64,000 bases of DNA from Gossypium raimondii (Eukaryota > Streptophyta > Magnoliopsida > Malvales > Malvaceae), in the NCBI RefSeq assembly GCF_025698545.1, contig NC_068575.1, positions 60,211,980 to 60,275,979 on the forward strand, written 5' to 3'. Both the position numbers and the translations under genes were made by a program. Positions 45,170-57,496 of this stretch are shown here, piece after piece (within the stretch, counting starts at the first letter, position 1; every line of letters starts with the position of its first letter). Below the pieces are notes generated by a model. That model was not told where the DNA came from, ran no database searches, and saw only the letters and a program-made list of their open reading frames with translations.

Positions 45170-47797
45170 ATGGCTCTCTACTTGTTGTTCGAGTCATCTT
45201 CTGGGTACGCGTTGTTCCACGCTCAGGGGCTCGATGAAATCGGTCAGAATACAGAGGCCGTTAGGAACTCGGTGGCGGATCTGAATCGGTTCGGTAAAGT
45301 GGTCCAACTCACTGCTTTTCAGCCTTTTGAGTCCGCTATTGATGGTCTCAATCAATGCAATTCTGTTTCTGAAGGTATTGTATGATTTTACCCTTTTTTC
45401 CTAAATTCGTTTTGTTTTTCCTTGTTTTTATTAGTTATATTCCAATAATTTATTTTCTGGATATATAATATCATCTTTTACTACTACTTTGTAAAGTTCT
45501 ATTAGTTCTTTTATGTAAGTTATTGTGTTTACTCGGCAATGTTAGCTATATCTAATTAGCATAGGCTAATCTTGAAGTTTTATGCTTAAGAAGCTCTTCT
45601 AACTAATGACTGAAAGAAGACATATTGATTGAATTAGCGACTCTGGATAATTCATTTGAAGATGAGTATGCTTACTGTTTAGTTGGGTTTACCTATTGGG
45701 TTATGTTTGGTTTCATTTGTCAGGGCTTATGACCGATGAGTTGAGGAGTTTTTTGGAGCTGAATCTCCCTAAAGTGAAGGAAGGCAAGAAGTCGAAGTTC
45801 AGCCTGGGTGTTGCAGAGCCTAAGCTTGGTTCCCACATCTCAGAGACAACAAAAATTCCATGTCAGAGTGGGGAGTTTGTGCTCGAGCTTCTTCGTGGTG
45901 TGCGGTTGCATTTTGATAAGTTTATCAAGGACCTAAAGGTTTGCGTATTTCTTTATGTTCTAACTATGCTAACAGCTACAAGTGTGTGTTTTCCTCATTT
46001 GCTTTCGTGTCTGTTCTTAAACTTGGTAGTCTGGGGACTTAGAGAAAGCTCAGCTCGGTCTAGCGCACAGTTACAGTAGAGCAAAGGTTAAGTTCAATGT
46101 CAACCGAGTTGACAATATGGTTATTCAAGCAATTTTCCTACTTGACACTCTTGACAAGGATATCAATTCCTTTTCCATGAGAGTTAGGTTTGTTTTCAAT
46201 TAACCCTGAAACTGGTGTCTTTTTAGCTCAATCCCTGGCATGGATTTCATTTAACAGTCATCCTCGTGTTGTTTACTTCCTGCAGGGAGTGGTACTCTTG
46301 GCATTTCCCCGAGTTGGTAAAGATTGTCAACGATAACTATCTCTATGCTAGGGTTGCTAAGCTTATTGAGGATAAGTCAAAGTTGTCTGAAGAACATGTA
46401 CCTGCGTTAACTGAGATACTCGGGGATGAGGACAAAGCAAAAGAAGTTGTAGAAGCTGGCAAAGCATCAATGGGTAGGTCTCTTGTATTTTATGTCACAA
46501 TTTGAACTTATTTTTGCATACACCTATTTACTGGTTCTTTTTCTTTTCTGTTTTGCAGGACAGGATTTGACCCCTGTTGATTTGATTAATGTTCAGCTAT
46601 TTGCTCAGAGGGTAATGGATCTTGCTGAGTACAGAAAGAATCTTTATGATTATTTAGTGACTAAGATGAATGACATTGCACCAAATTTGGCATCATTGAT
46701 CGGGGAAGTTGTTGGGGCCCGGTTGATCTCTCATGCTGGTAGTCTCACGAATTTGGCCAAGTGCCCCTCTTCCACTCTCCAGATTCTTGGAGCAGAGAAG
46801 GCTCTTTTCAGGTATTTTTACTTATTGCATTGAGTTTTTATGATGTGGCCTGTGCACTTGTAAAATTTATCGAGACGTGGACCTCTTGCTAAAATTTAGG
46901 CCCTCTTTGAGTGGAAGCTTGATTTGTGTCTTGCTCAAGATCTTGAGCACTAATCCAAGTGCATTATTGCATTTTTTATGTTTATTTTTTTCTTATCCGT
47001 GGTTTTATGGATTGGTTTCACTCATTTGCTTACTGGCTTCAGGGCACTGAAAACTCGCGGAAATACACCCAAGTATGGTCTAATTTTCCATTCATCTTTC
47101 ATTGGTCGAGCATCTTCGAAGAACAAGGGCCGAATGGCACGCTATCTTGCAAACAAGTGTTCCATTGCATCTCGTATAGATTGTTTTTCTGGTAATCGTG
47201 ATTCTTCGTTTCCTGTACACTGTATGTTTTCGCCTATAATATTTCATTCAACTCGTGTTTTCAGAGAGGGGTTCCACTGTCTTTGGGGAGAAACTGCGGG
47301 AACAGGTGGAGGAACGACTTGAATTCTATGACAAAGGTGTTGCACCTCGTAAAAACATCGATGTAATGAAATCTGCAATTGAAAGTACTCAGAACAAAGG
47401 TACAAAAAGTTGTATTGTCTTTTCTTTCATCGTTATTTGGTTTCACCTCGCGGCTGATGTTTTGATATTGTTATCGATCCCCGCGTCTTATGCAGATACT
47501 GAAATGGAAGTAGAACCTGAAGAAGCTTCCGCAAAGAAAAGCAAGAAAAAGAAGTCAAAAACTGAAGATGCTCCAGCTGCTGCTACAAATGGAGATGCCT
47601 TGGAGGACGGTAAATCGGAGAAGAAAAAGAAGAAAGAGAAACGAAAGAAGGAGCAAGAGGCGGATGAAGAAGATGGGAAAACAAATGGCGTAAACGAGCA
47701 GGATGGGACAGCCAAGAAAAAGAAAAAGAAGAGTAAAGATGAAGCAGCTACAAATGAAACTACAAAGAAGAAGAAGAAGAAGAAGAGCCAAGAGTGA
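45170..47797 (+). CDS. NOP56: NOP56, box C/D snoRNP core protein
   Basis: Eight exons, 45170-45374, 45724-45938, 46030-46187, 46286-46473, 46559-46811, 47043-47191, 47265-47399 and 47496-47797, give 534 residues. The start is the ATG of [16 protein letters not shown]; an in-frame GTG-type extension upstream is not used. NOP56 joins NOP58, fibrillarin and the 15.5K/L7Ae protein on box C/D snoRNAs to guide 2'-O-methylation of rRNA in the nucleolus. The N-terminal NOP5NT domain (about 1-66) is followed by the coiled-coil region and the Nop domain, with [18 protein letters not shown] and [22 protein letters not shown] split over exons 5-6. The C-terminal roughly 90 residues form the Lys-rich KKE/D tail ([21 protein letters not shown]). 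All exon junction phases agree. Confidence 0.95.
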
Positions 47798-48628
47798 AAT
47801 TTAATCACTAATTGCTAAATTTCAGCAAATGGAAAAAAGGCTAATAGTGTTTTAAGCATTTTAGTTGTAGAAAATGGTTAGCTTCCTTTTCGGTTTAAAC
47901 TTTGTTCTGGATTTTTGGAAATCTATTTTGTTGTGAAATTTGGTTTTTTTGGTATTTGAAAGTTATTTTTGGATGGGATAGAGTTTAATTTGAGATTAAA
48001 TTTAACGAGTTGGATCATTACATTTAAAACTAATTATTAGTTTGAAGCTTAAGATAATAATTGAGTCTTTTCAAGGGGTACAGGCAATAATTGCTTTGAA
48101 TTTTTAATATATCCAGTTTAGACAATAATACCCATAGATGAAATTTGTAATTAACAAAAAAAGGTTCATGCATTAATCCCCACGTGACGTGTACAAACTT
48201 TTTTAACAGGATTAAGATTTGACTTGTGCTGGGGAAAACCTTTTTTCTTTTTTAATAATTTTCACATTTAAAATATAATTTAATGTGCTATAATTAATGA
48301 TTTAGTGATTAAAATGTAACAATATATTAAAACATTATATTTTAAATATAAATGAGTTAGAATAATTAAAATAAATTCTCCAAATTTTATATATTTATAA
48401 GTGCAAAATTAATATTTCTTACATAAAAGTCCAATATAGACTTGGAATAAAGTTGATCACCGAAAACAATAATAAGAAAAGTCCAAACTCTATATACCTC
48501 AAATCAATCATTGTCTATATGTTTAATTTAATTAAATAAAGCTTCGCCAAAACCAAATTTGAGACATAATTTAATTTAATTTCTAACATTTTGAATTACC
48601 GACCAGCTTCACTTCAATCTCCATTTCC
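47798..48628. other. Spacer between NOP56 and the 4CL-like gene
   Basis: Contains the NOP56 3' UTR and AT-rich DNA, then about 150 bases of likely promoter and leader for the next gene (cttcacttcaatctcc). No other feature was seen. Confidence 0.6.
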
Positions 48629-51600
48629 ATGGCGGAAAGAAATCCAAGCCTTTCAAACGCCGGATTCTGTTACGAAACGAGAATTTACAGTAGCTTAAGG
48701 CAGCCCGTCCCCCTCCCGCCAGCTGATCAGCCTCTTTCCGTCGCGGAATATTGTCTCTCCATCTTCTCTTCCATTTCCACCAGCGGCGCCACCCCTTTCG
48801 CCGTCAATGCAACCACCGGCCAAACGCTGAGTTACTCTCAATTCGTTTCTCAGGTCCGTTCCCTTGCTTACTGTCTCAAAAAACGCTACTCTCTGTCCCA
48901 AAACGATGTCGCTTTCGTCCTCTCCCCTACTTCTCTTCATATCCCTGTGCTTTACTTTGCTCTCATGTCGTTGGGAATCATCGTCTCTCCCGCTAACCCG
49001 CTTGGTTCCAACTCGGAAATCTCTCACCAGGTCCAGCTCAGTAAACCGGTTATTGCCTTTGCTACTTCACAAACCTCTCATAAGATTCCAACTCTCAAAC
49101 ACGAAACTATCCTCTTGGACTCGCCCGAGTTTCTATCTTTCTTAACTCTGTCCAATATCGATGGTAACGTCATGAAACGAATCAAGGTAAATCAGTCCGA
49201 TTCGGCAGCGATTTTATATTCTTCCGGAACCACCGGGCGGGTAAAGGGCGTGATGATGTCTCACCGTAACTTAATCGCAATGATGGCGGCGATTCATCAC
49301 CACAACACTATCGAAGCTGACGGTAGCGACAATCCACCGCGATCGGTGACATTCTTCACCGTGCCACTGTTCCACGTGTTCGGTTTCTTTATGTTGTTAG
49401 GGGCGGTTTTGTCGGCGGATACCGTAGTTTTGACGGAGAGGTTTGAATTTGCGGAGATGCTGAGAGCCATCGAGAAGTACAAGGTTACTTTCATGCCTGT
49501 ATCGCCGCCGCTTGTGCTGGCGTTTGTCAAATCGATTTTGACTAAAAAGTTCGACTTGAGCTCACTTCAGGTGCTTGGCTGCGGTGGCGCGCCGCTTGGT
49601 CGGGAGGTAGCTCAGCTGTTCAACGAGAAGTTCCCCAATGTGTTATTGCTACAGGTATTTAATTTAATTTATTTATTGATGTTTACTAGAATAATTTAAT
49701 TAAGAAATAATCATATTATAAAGTTTACTACAATAATTGATAGTTAATATAAATTTTAAAAATCTAAAATATTGAAAATGCCAACTTACTTGTTGCTACT
49801 AACAACATAAAGAATTAATAAAATAATACTAGTATCATGGCAAGTATTAATTTATAAAATTTGGGTTTTAACGTCAAATTACATTTTATTTTTATTAAAA
49901 TAAATAAATTTGTTCCTATCAAAGAGTAAATGATTTTTGTTTAAAGTTTTATCAATTTTACTATAAGAAATTAGTCTCTGTATATTAACATGAAATGCAC
50001 ATGGCACGTTACGTATTACTATTTAAATCTTCCGTCAATCATGCTAGCTTTAAAGGTTACAAATGAATGAATTTTTAATGAAACGATCAATTTACTCTTT
50101 AATTTAAATATAACAACTAATTTATCTATTTTTAAATAAAAACAAAATTTAATTTAATTTTAATATAGAAATCTTCATAACATTTTTAATGCGTCATATT
50201 TTTCTTTAATTGGAGAAGAACATAACGAGTTCAAAAGATATCAACTTTTCTTTTTGTACGAAATAAACATAACTTCATTAGGGAAGAAAACATTAAGACA
50301 TAAAATAGTCAAATCAAGTTCGATAACAAGTGTTCGAGTAAAGGGGGAAAAAAAAATCTCTCAAAAGATATCAAGTTGGTACTTTCTTTGGGAGAAATTT
50401 AAACTAATGTTTTGGGTTGGTATTCATTTTTGTTAAGGGATATGGGCTGACTGAGACTGGAGGAGGAGCGACTAATGTGTTTGGGCCTGAGGAGGCTGCT
50501 CGGTATGGGACTGTCGGCCGCCTTGCCGAAAATATGGAAGCCAAGATTGTTGATCCTGAAACTGGACAGTCGCTGCCACCCGGGCAGAGAGGGGAACTAT
50601 GGTTGCGAGGGCCAACAGTAATGAAGGGTACATACTCTTTTTGCCTTTTATTGTTTTGTGTCTAAATGAGTAAAATGCTGCTGCAAGACAGATGGGTTGA
50701 ATAAAGAAAAAAAAAAAGGTTCTCATTCTGTAAAACTAAAAATATGGGAGGACTGCTTAATATCATATAATTTTTTGTTCTTTTATATTTCACAAAGTTT
50801 TTAAGCTATTATATGATTGTGTCAAATTCAGGTTATCTAGGTGATGAGAAGGCAACAGCGGAAACCTTGGATTCAGAAGGGTGGTTAAAAACTGGTGATA
50901 TTTGTTATTTTGACACAGAGGGGTTCCTTTACATTTTAGATAGATTGAAGGAATTGATCAAATACAAGGCATATCAGGTGATATTGAGTTGTTGGCAGTG
51001 TTGACTTAATATAAATATATATTTTGGGGACAGAAATAATCTCATTGTATACAAACCAAATGACAGGTACCTCCAGCTGAATTGGAGCATTTACTTCATT
51101 CCCATCCTCAAATTGCTGATGCAGCTGTGGTTCCGTATGTCTTTTGTTTCTCCTTTGTTTTTTTTTTTTCTCTGTTAAATGGTATATGTGCCGAATATTG
51201 TACTTTTTGCTTTGACATTTTTCTGAGTGAAAACATAAGAGAGGACATCTCACAGGGGAACATATATTGGAAAGAATGACGGTTTCCTATATTATTCTCG
51301 TGAAAATTTGTTATCAGGTATCCTGACGAAGAAGCAGGGCAGATTCCAATCGCTTATGTAGTGAGAAACCCTGGAAGTAGCCTCACTGCGGCTCAAACCA
51401 TGGATTTTATTGCAAAACAGGTATCCTTCTAATTGTAACTTACATGTTTCTTAGCGATATGCAATTGGCACTGCAAAATAAATTTCTGATGCTGAATCTG
51501 TTTTTCTTCTTGCAGGTTGCACCGTACAAGAAGATTCGTCGTGTTGCATTTATCGATTCCATTCCGAAAAATCCAGCAGGAAAGATCTTGAGGAGGGAGC

Positions 51601-51635
51601 TGGTTAATTATACTGGTGGTTTGTCTAGATTGTAA
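48629..51635 (+). CDS. 4CLL9: 4-coumarate-CoA ligase-like protein with PTS1 (SRL)
   Basis: Six exons, 48629-49654, 50438-50627, 50832-50977, 51067-51134, 51318-51420 and 51516-51635, encode 550 residues. It belongs to the ANL acyl-adenylate enzymes, which activate a carboxylic acid with ATP and pass it to CoA. Box [16 protein letters not shown] (ATP-binding loop), [51 protein letters not shown] and the catalytic-Lys region [14 protein letters not shown] are all intact. The C-terminus ends SRL, a canonical plant peroxisome targeting signal. By memory it resembles At5g63380 (4CLL9) and the OPC-8:0-CoA ligase OPCL1 clade, in which members activate jasmonate precursors or fatty acids in peroxisomes. 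It is not a true 4CL, and the substrate is inferred from the clade. Intron 1 is 783 bp and AT-rich. Confidence 0.9.
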
Positions 51636-52678
51636 ACCAGATGTTGGAATGATACGGTCGTTGATTTTGCCAGAGGAATACCTGCAGTGAAAACATGGTA
51701 ACAGTTCACGTTCTATTGAAACATGGCATCTTTTTCCCACTTTTTATACAATGGCTGCTCGTGTATGCGTGTTGTATCTCGTGGACGTATCGAAAACTTT
51801 GAAGTTACAACTATAATTATAAATCTTGATAATATGAGATTTTGATTATGTACTGTAATTCTATTTAAAAAGAATTAAGACCCCAAGTTCCATTGTTATA
51901 TATATATATATACATATTGTAATCAAATTTAAATTAAAAAAATCATTATTCAATTTTAATTCCAGATGCAGGACCAAAGCGAAAAATAGGTTACTCTTAG
52001 GTGAGCTTTGTGTTCCTTTGCCTTGGCAGTTTGGTAAGTCAGTTTCAAAGCCTCCAAAACCCAAACACGGAAGCATTTCATTTTCAACCATTAAAAATAG
52101 AAGTAGATGAATATGATAAAAAAAAACATGATTAAATTTATGTTAATTAAATTGATAATGGGTGAAAATATACAAGTAAATCATAAATAAATCCAAGAAT
52201 GATCAAAATTGCTTCCCAAGTTGAGGAAAAAAGGATTCAGTCTGAATTATCAATAAGATTTTTAAGTTTTTAATTAAATTAGTATTACAAATTTATCATT
52301 TGTGAAATGATTAAAACTTCTGTTTACAAAGTTCATCATCCCAAAAATTATCTCTAAAACTTTAAATATTTAGTAGAATTTTAGGAAAATTGTTAAACTA
52401 TTAATTTGTTATTAAAATAATTTAAACACCTGTAAAGCCTCAAACATAATCAAAACTTTAATAGAGAACATAATATATACTTTGGTACACAATAAAATAT
52501 AATAAATAAACACGATATAAAAGAAAAACAGTTTTATTTATGCATATAAAATACCTAAACAAAGGTCTGTAGCAATAATATTAAAAAAAAAAAAGGGAAG
52601 GGTTTGAATGTAAAAAGAAAAACCCAACGACAAAACAAACTTAATCTAAGAGTACAATATGAAGGTAACAAACATAAT
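51636..52678. other. Convergent spacer between 4CL-like and LHT genes
   Basis: Tail-to-tail spacer holding both 3' UTRs. A (TA)n run lies near 51896-51912. The rest is AT-rich with nothing recognised. Confidence 0.6.
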
Positions 52679-55489
52679 CTAAGAGAAAAATTTGAAGGTC
52701 TGCGATGAATGAATGAGAGAAATCATTCCTCCTATTGGTCCCAAAATCGTCAAAATCAACCCAATACCAATGCAAATCTGCAAAAAATAAAAAATAAAAT
52801 AAATATTGTTTCGAAAATATTGGTTAAATGATATAAAAAATAAAAAATCCACAATCCACATACATAGTTTGCGAACCATGACAAGCTGAATCTCTTTGGT
52901 TTGTAGATAACAAGCCATATGATGCAAGGGATCTGCATCAATAAACAAAACACAAAAATAGATGCATGATATAAAAGAAATAATTTAATATATAAAAAAT
53001 ACAATATTGACATTAAAAAAATACAAATCGTGGCTTACGTAGTAAGATGTTGGGGCAAAACAAAATCCTCCAAGGAAACTTAGTAACCCACCAAAGAAAG
53101 GTAACGTTATTGCTACTAGCATTGTAAATACTGCATTAAAATAACTCAAATTTCAACAACTATTTTCGAATAATATTCTGTGTATTCTTGAATACAAAAT
53201 TGGGTGTAAATAAAATAGTTTTGAAGTACTTACAAACGTAAGAAGTTCGTGTAATGGTCCGAAGCATCAAACTTGGCTTGAAATGCATTTGTTTCACTAG
53301 AAATGATTCCATCATGTCAAAAACTGGCATCGCAAAGACCTATGAAGTTCATCAACGAATAAGAAAATTATTTTGTGGATTAAGGTATAAAATAATGTTT
53401 TACTGGACAGGTGAAAGGGCCTTACTTGGTAACTTCCAATGACATGAACGAGAACGAACGCATTGGCTGCTACAATGAGGTAAGCCGGTTTTTCTAGCGA
53501 AACTAGGACGTTGTCCTCGACTTGGTTTCCAAACACCAAGTAACCGCAAAAGGCAACCGGAAAATAACATGCTGCGACAACGAGATAAGCTATAACTACC
53601 CCTTTCCACATTGGTCCTTTGGATGGCTTTCCGGGTGTCGATGGGATCGTTGCTTGTATCTCCAATACCACATTATGACCGGCAAAAGCAAAAGCTACAT
53701 CTCCCAATCCACTGAAGAAATCAAACACTTGAGCCTTTGGTGTAGCACTCCTCGGACCATAACTCACGGTTGGCTGAACCCCTTTTCGAACTGAAGCTAC
53801 CCAAGCAATGGTTGAATAGCTGGTTTATGCAAACAAAAATGGTTAGCTTATGAATATGAATGGTAGAAAGTTCCTAGTAGAAGATAAAATGATAATCCAA
53901 AGTACATAAACTTTTGAGAAATCAAAACAAATTTTATTTGTAATCTCTTGCATACTCGAATGAGTCCCCCTGCCTGCCCCCTTGTCTCCACTCATGGCAC
54001 GAACTGCCAGGGTCCCTGGAAATAATTGTACCGAAAAGAAAACAATTTCCGGCAACATCCACTACAAGCATAGGCTCAACTAAATCAAGCCTATCTTGAG
54101 GTTACCGAGCAAGGGCTATTAGAATAGCCCAGCTCAAGAGATATAGTTAGGCCAAACACGCAACCACAGGGCCTTAGTGCCAGATTGCCAGTTAGTGCCG
54201 ATGAACAAAGGCCGACAGATACCATATAATGTTGCAGAATCATATACCTTAGAGACATCAAAGCAGCAAAAAAGGAGATGGCAGTGATGGAATTGAAACT
54301 GGGGAGATGGGAGAGGAAAAAGTGAAGAGCTCCGAACGCCACGTAAAACCATGTTGATCGAATCTCTTTGCCATCAGGGTACAACACGTTGTAAATCTTC
54401 TTCATCGATGTCCCCCCGGTAACAACATAAACGATGTCAACACCGACTTCACACATCAGTTGCAAGGGCACCACAACCCAAAGCCCAAGCTTTTCTCCAA
54501 ACGCATACTGGCCCAACTCATGGTACCGGTCAAAACGCTTTCCAGGAACCATCTCATGCATCTCAACCATTTGCCATAGTGTATAAAAAGTGATAACCCA
54601 TGACAATACCATTATAGCAACTCCAGGTCCCCTATATATTGAAATTTTTCCAAGTAAATTAGAGCTAACATCATTATACCAAATATACATGCATACATAC
54701 ATATATACATACATACATATATAAACATTTGACTCATTCCAGCATTCTACATGCATATAACATTGGATGTCGGATGTCAAACATATACGTATCATTAATA
54801 AAATATTATATAACTTAGTGAATTTACATACAATGAACTAATTCAAGCATTACATGTGTATGTCTCAATGGAATAATCATATTTTAAAACACTAAAAGGC
54901 ATAAACATATGAATTATTATTACTACACACTAAGTTACTTACCCGTACATACCCGGATTTCAGTCCGGCATAGGGCATTACAACTCTGTATCAACATGTG
55001 TCAAATATAGTTATGGAAAATAAAATACTATATAAGATTGAATAAAATAAATCCGCTAACATAAACCCCAACTCCAAGATATGTTTTTCAATCTTGAATA
55101 ATTTCAATAACAATTTCTCAGAAACTATCATTTAAGTTTAGATTATCATATTTTCATATAGAAAATAAATCAATTTCAACTTTAAATTATCATACTTATA
55201 TATAAAAAATTCGAATAACATAAATTTAATCTTTTTTTCTTCAATTTTAAACGATTTCTTTAATAGTTTTGGAGGAAACAATGAAGAAAAGAGAAGGATT
55301 GGAGACGAACCATCCAAGTAAAGAACAAGCATAAGGGAGACCCAAAACACCAGCTCCAACCATGGCGGTGACATTGTGAAAAGCAGAGTACCACCATTTA
55401 GCGTTTCTGGATTTAGTAATGGGAAGCCAATCGTTCAAAGAATCATCATTTGATGGTGCTGACTCACGCTTCTCAGGTTGAATCTCCAT
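52679..55489 (-). CDS. LHT1: Lysine/histidine-type amino acid transporter (LHT family)
   Basis: Seven exons on the minus strand, 55489-55311, 54631-54248, 53819-53426, 53339-53234, 53130-53039, 52932-52864 and 52777-52679, give 440 residues, close to the 440-450 of the family. LHT proteins are proton-coupled amino acid importers of the plasma membrane. The N-terminus [20 protein letters not shown] leads into the first helix [17 protein letters not shown]. Further conserved parts are [113 protein letters not shown] and the C-terminal [14 protein letters not shown]. About ten membrane helices are expected. Whether it is LHT1 itself or a paralogue cannot be told here. Start at the ATG preceding EIQPEKRES, just after an A-rich leader. 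Confidence 0.87.
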
Positions 55490-55640
55490 TTTTTTTTTTT
55501 ACCTTGGGTTTGGTTTCTGATCTTCGTTTGATAGTGATTTCACTAACTTCCACTGACCTGAGTTAAAAATAATCCTCTGATTTTTCACTAAATAAAGCAA
55601 ACCAAAGATAATTGTGAAGAGCAAAGTGGGGAAGATAATG

Positions 55641-55650
55641 TATTTATAGA
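55641..55650 (-). promoter_or_regulatory. TATA box of the LHT gene
   Basis: On the minus strand ctctataaatac lies about 152 bases upstream of the ATG at 55489. Confidence 0.65.
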
Positions 55651-57496
55651 GGGATACTTAGCATTTACGAAATTCAAATTTGAGTATGATTCTCATAACC
55701 GAAAATCTCTGAAAGTTTGTTTCCTATTGTAACTAAAGGTGTTTCAAACTTATCATCTACAAAAATATAATAAAATTTGCAAGCTTGATTAACAGCTCCT
55801 CCATGACTATGTAAACATGTATTGTAGTTTACTATTAAAAAATCCAATTGAATTGTATTTGAGTTGTGATTTCTAGAATTCGTATTTGATTGAATTATTG
55901 TTTGTTAATTAATTTTAAAATTAATCCAAGTTTGATAGTAGTGGTGTCCATGGACTGTGCCCAACCAAAATTTTAGGCCATTTGTTAGACCCTGACCCGG
56001 CCTGAAAAATGAGCCTAATATTTTGTCCAAATTTAGCCCGGATAAAAATGCTAAAAATCTGGGTCTGGCCTCCCCGTATTAATTTTATATATATATATAT
56101 TTTTTTAAAATGCTTCCCAACAATAAATTAAAAAAAAAACTAATATATGTGTAACTTAACAAGCAAATGTCTTTAAAATAGTAACAAATTAACAATAAAA
56201 TAAGAGTTATATAATATCGAAACAATAACAACAAAATAGTGAAATATTAGCAAGATAGTGAAAAAGAAGAAGAAAATAGCAACAAAACAGTAAATTTTTT
56301 TTTTTTTTGCATATTCGGGCCAGGCTCGAGTCAAAAAAGCCTTACACGAAGCTTGACCCATTTTCTAAACGGATATTATTTTTTACCCAAGCCCATTTTT
56401 CAGACCTATATTTTTGCTCAAATCCTCACATTTTCGGGTGGCCCAACCCATAGACAGGTCCTACTTGATAGTGAGTAATCAAAATAAAAACTCCCTAAGT
56501 TAATTTTAATTCGAAATTCTAAATCTATTTTTTAAGTAAATTTCCTCACTTGAAATTCAATTATAAATCTTAATTAAATTTAAATTAATTTTGACGAAAT
56601 AGATTTTTTTTAGACACATTGTCAAATATTCGACTACATATTTATCAAGTATTCAAATAGAAATACTTTTTCAATTTTTAAAATTAAATTTATTTTAAGT
56701 ATGTATTTATATGTTAGTTATTAATGTTTAATTTAATAATAGTGGTAGTAACCTTGACTAAGTCTATTATTCAAGGAGGAAAATAATAAGGAAGAATATA
56801 TATATATATAATCATTCACTAGACAAACGTAAGTAAATTATATCTTCAATGGATAACAGCTTTTAAAACAAACTTGATTTGTGAAAATATTACTTAATTT
56901 GAAAATTACATATTTAATCAAAATCTGATTGATAATAAATGGTATAATCTAAATTTTATCCTGATTTTAAAAATAATAATAGGGATAGGAATATTTTTGT
57001 AAATAAAGATACGACGTAGATTATTCCAAAAATTACGCTTTGAAATAGTTGTAACTATAAGCTACGTGGGATGATTTTAGATAGAAGCGTAATTAATATA
57101 ATTTCAAAGCCATATCCCTTATATTAATAATAATATCAATCTCAAATAATAACTAACTATGATTAAGTCATATTTGTTTCTTTTATTATAGGATTGTATA
57201 ATTACAATTTATACTAGCGGCAACCGATTGAGTCTTAACTCAGTTGAAATGAACATTATTACCAATACGAAAAGAAAGACATGATCAAAACCAATAATAA
57301 AATTGTTCAAAAAAATCAGAAAAACACATCTAACAAATTATTTTTTCTGCTATTACAAAATATAATTATTATTTTAATAATTACACTTTCTATCTATTAT
57401 TCGATCACACAGCAATCGAGAATAAAAATTTAATTAACTGTAGTCTGTACAGGATAATTACTATAGTTTATATAAATATAAAAGGAGCATTTGTAG
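55651..57496. other. Intergenic region with a hAT-type MITE
   Basis: Begins with the LHT promoter; contains the hAT-like element at 55940-56464 and otherwise AT-rich DNA. About 57205-57290 holds caaccgattgagtcttaactcag, a tRNA-like head reminiscent of a SINE but without a second box. The last bases are the 3' UTR of the Ser/Arg-rich gene. Confidence 0.55.
55940..56464. repeat. hAT-type MITE with exact 8-bp target duplication
   Basis: The element of 525 bp is flanked by TTGATAGT at 55932-55939 and 56465-56472, an exact 8-bp direct repeat as made by hAT transposases. The ends are imperfectly inverted: the left reads agtggtgtccatgg and the right, reverse-complemented, gtaggacctgtctatgg. Subterminal regions are rich in ggcc/gccc words, while the centre is AT-rich with short frames only. 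It is non-autonomous. Confidence 0.8.

Noticed and set aside
45375-47495. Box C/D snoRNAs in NOP56 introns
   Set aside because: NOP-family genes host intronic snoRNAs in some organisms, but no intron here shows a C box (RTGATGA) paired with a D box (CTGA) and closing stem at the right spacing.
47488-47808. Long minus-strand Phe/Ser-rich frames across the last NOP56 exon
   Set aside because: They are the complement of the Lys-rich KKE/D tail codons (AAG/AAA), which read as TTC/TTT on the other strand.
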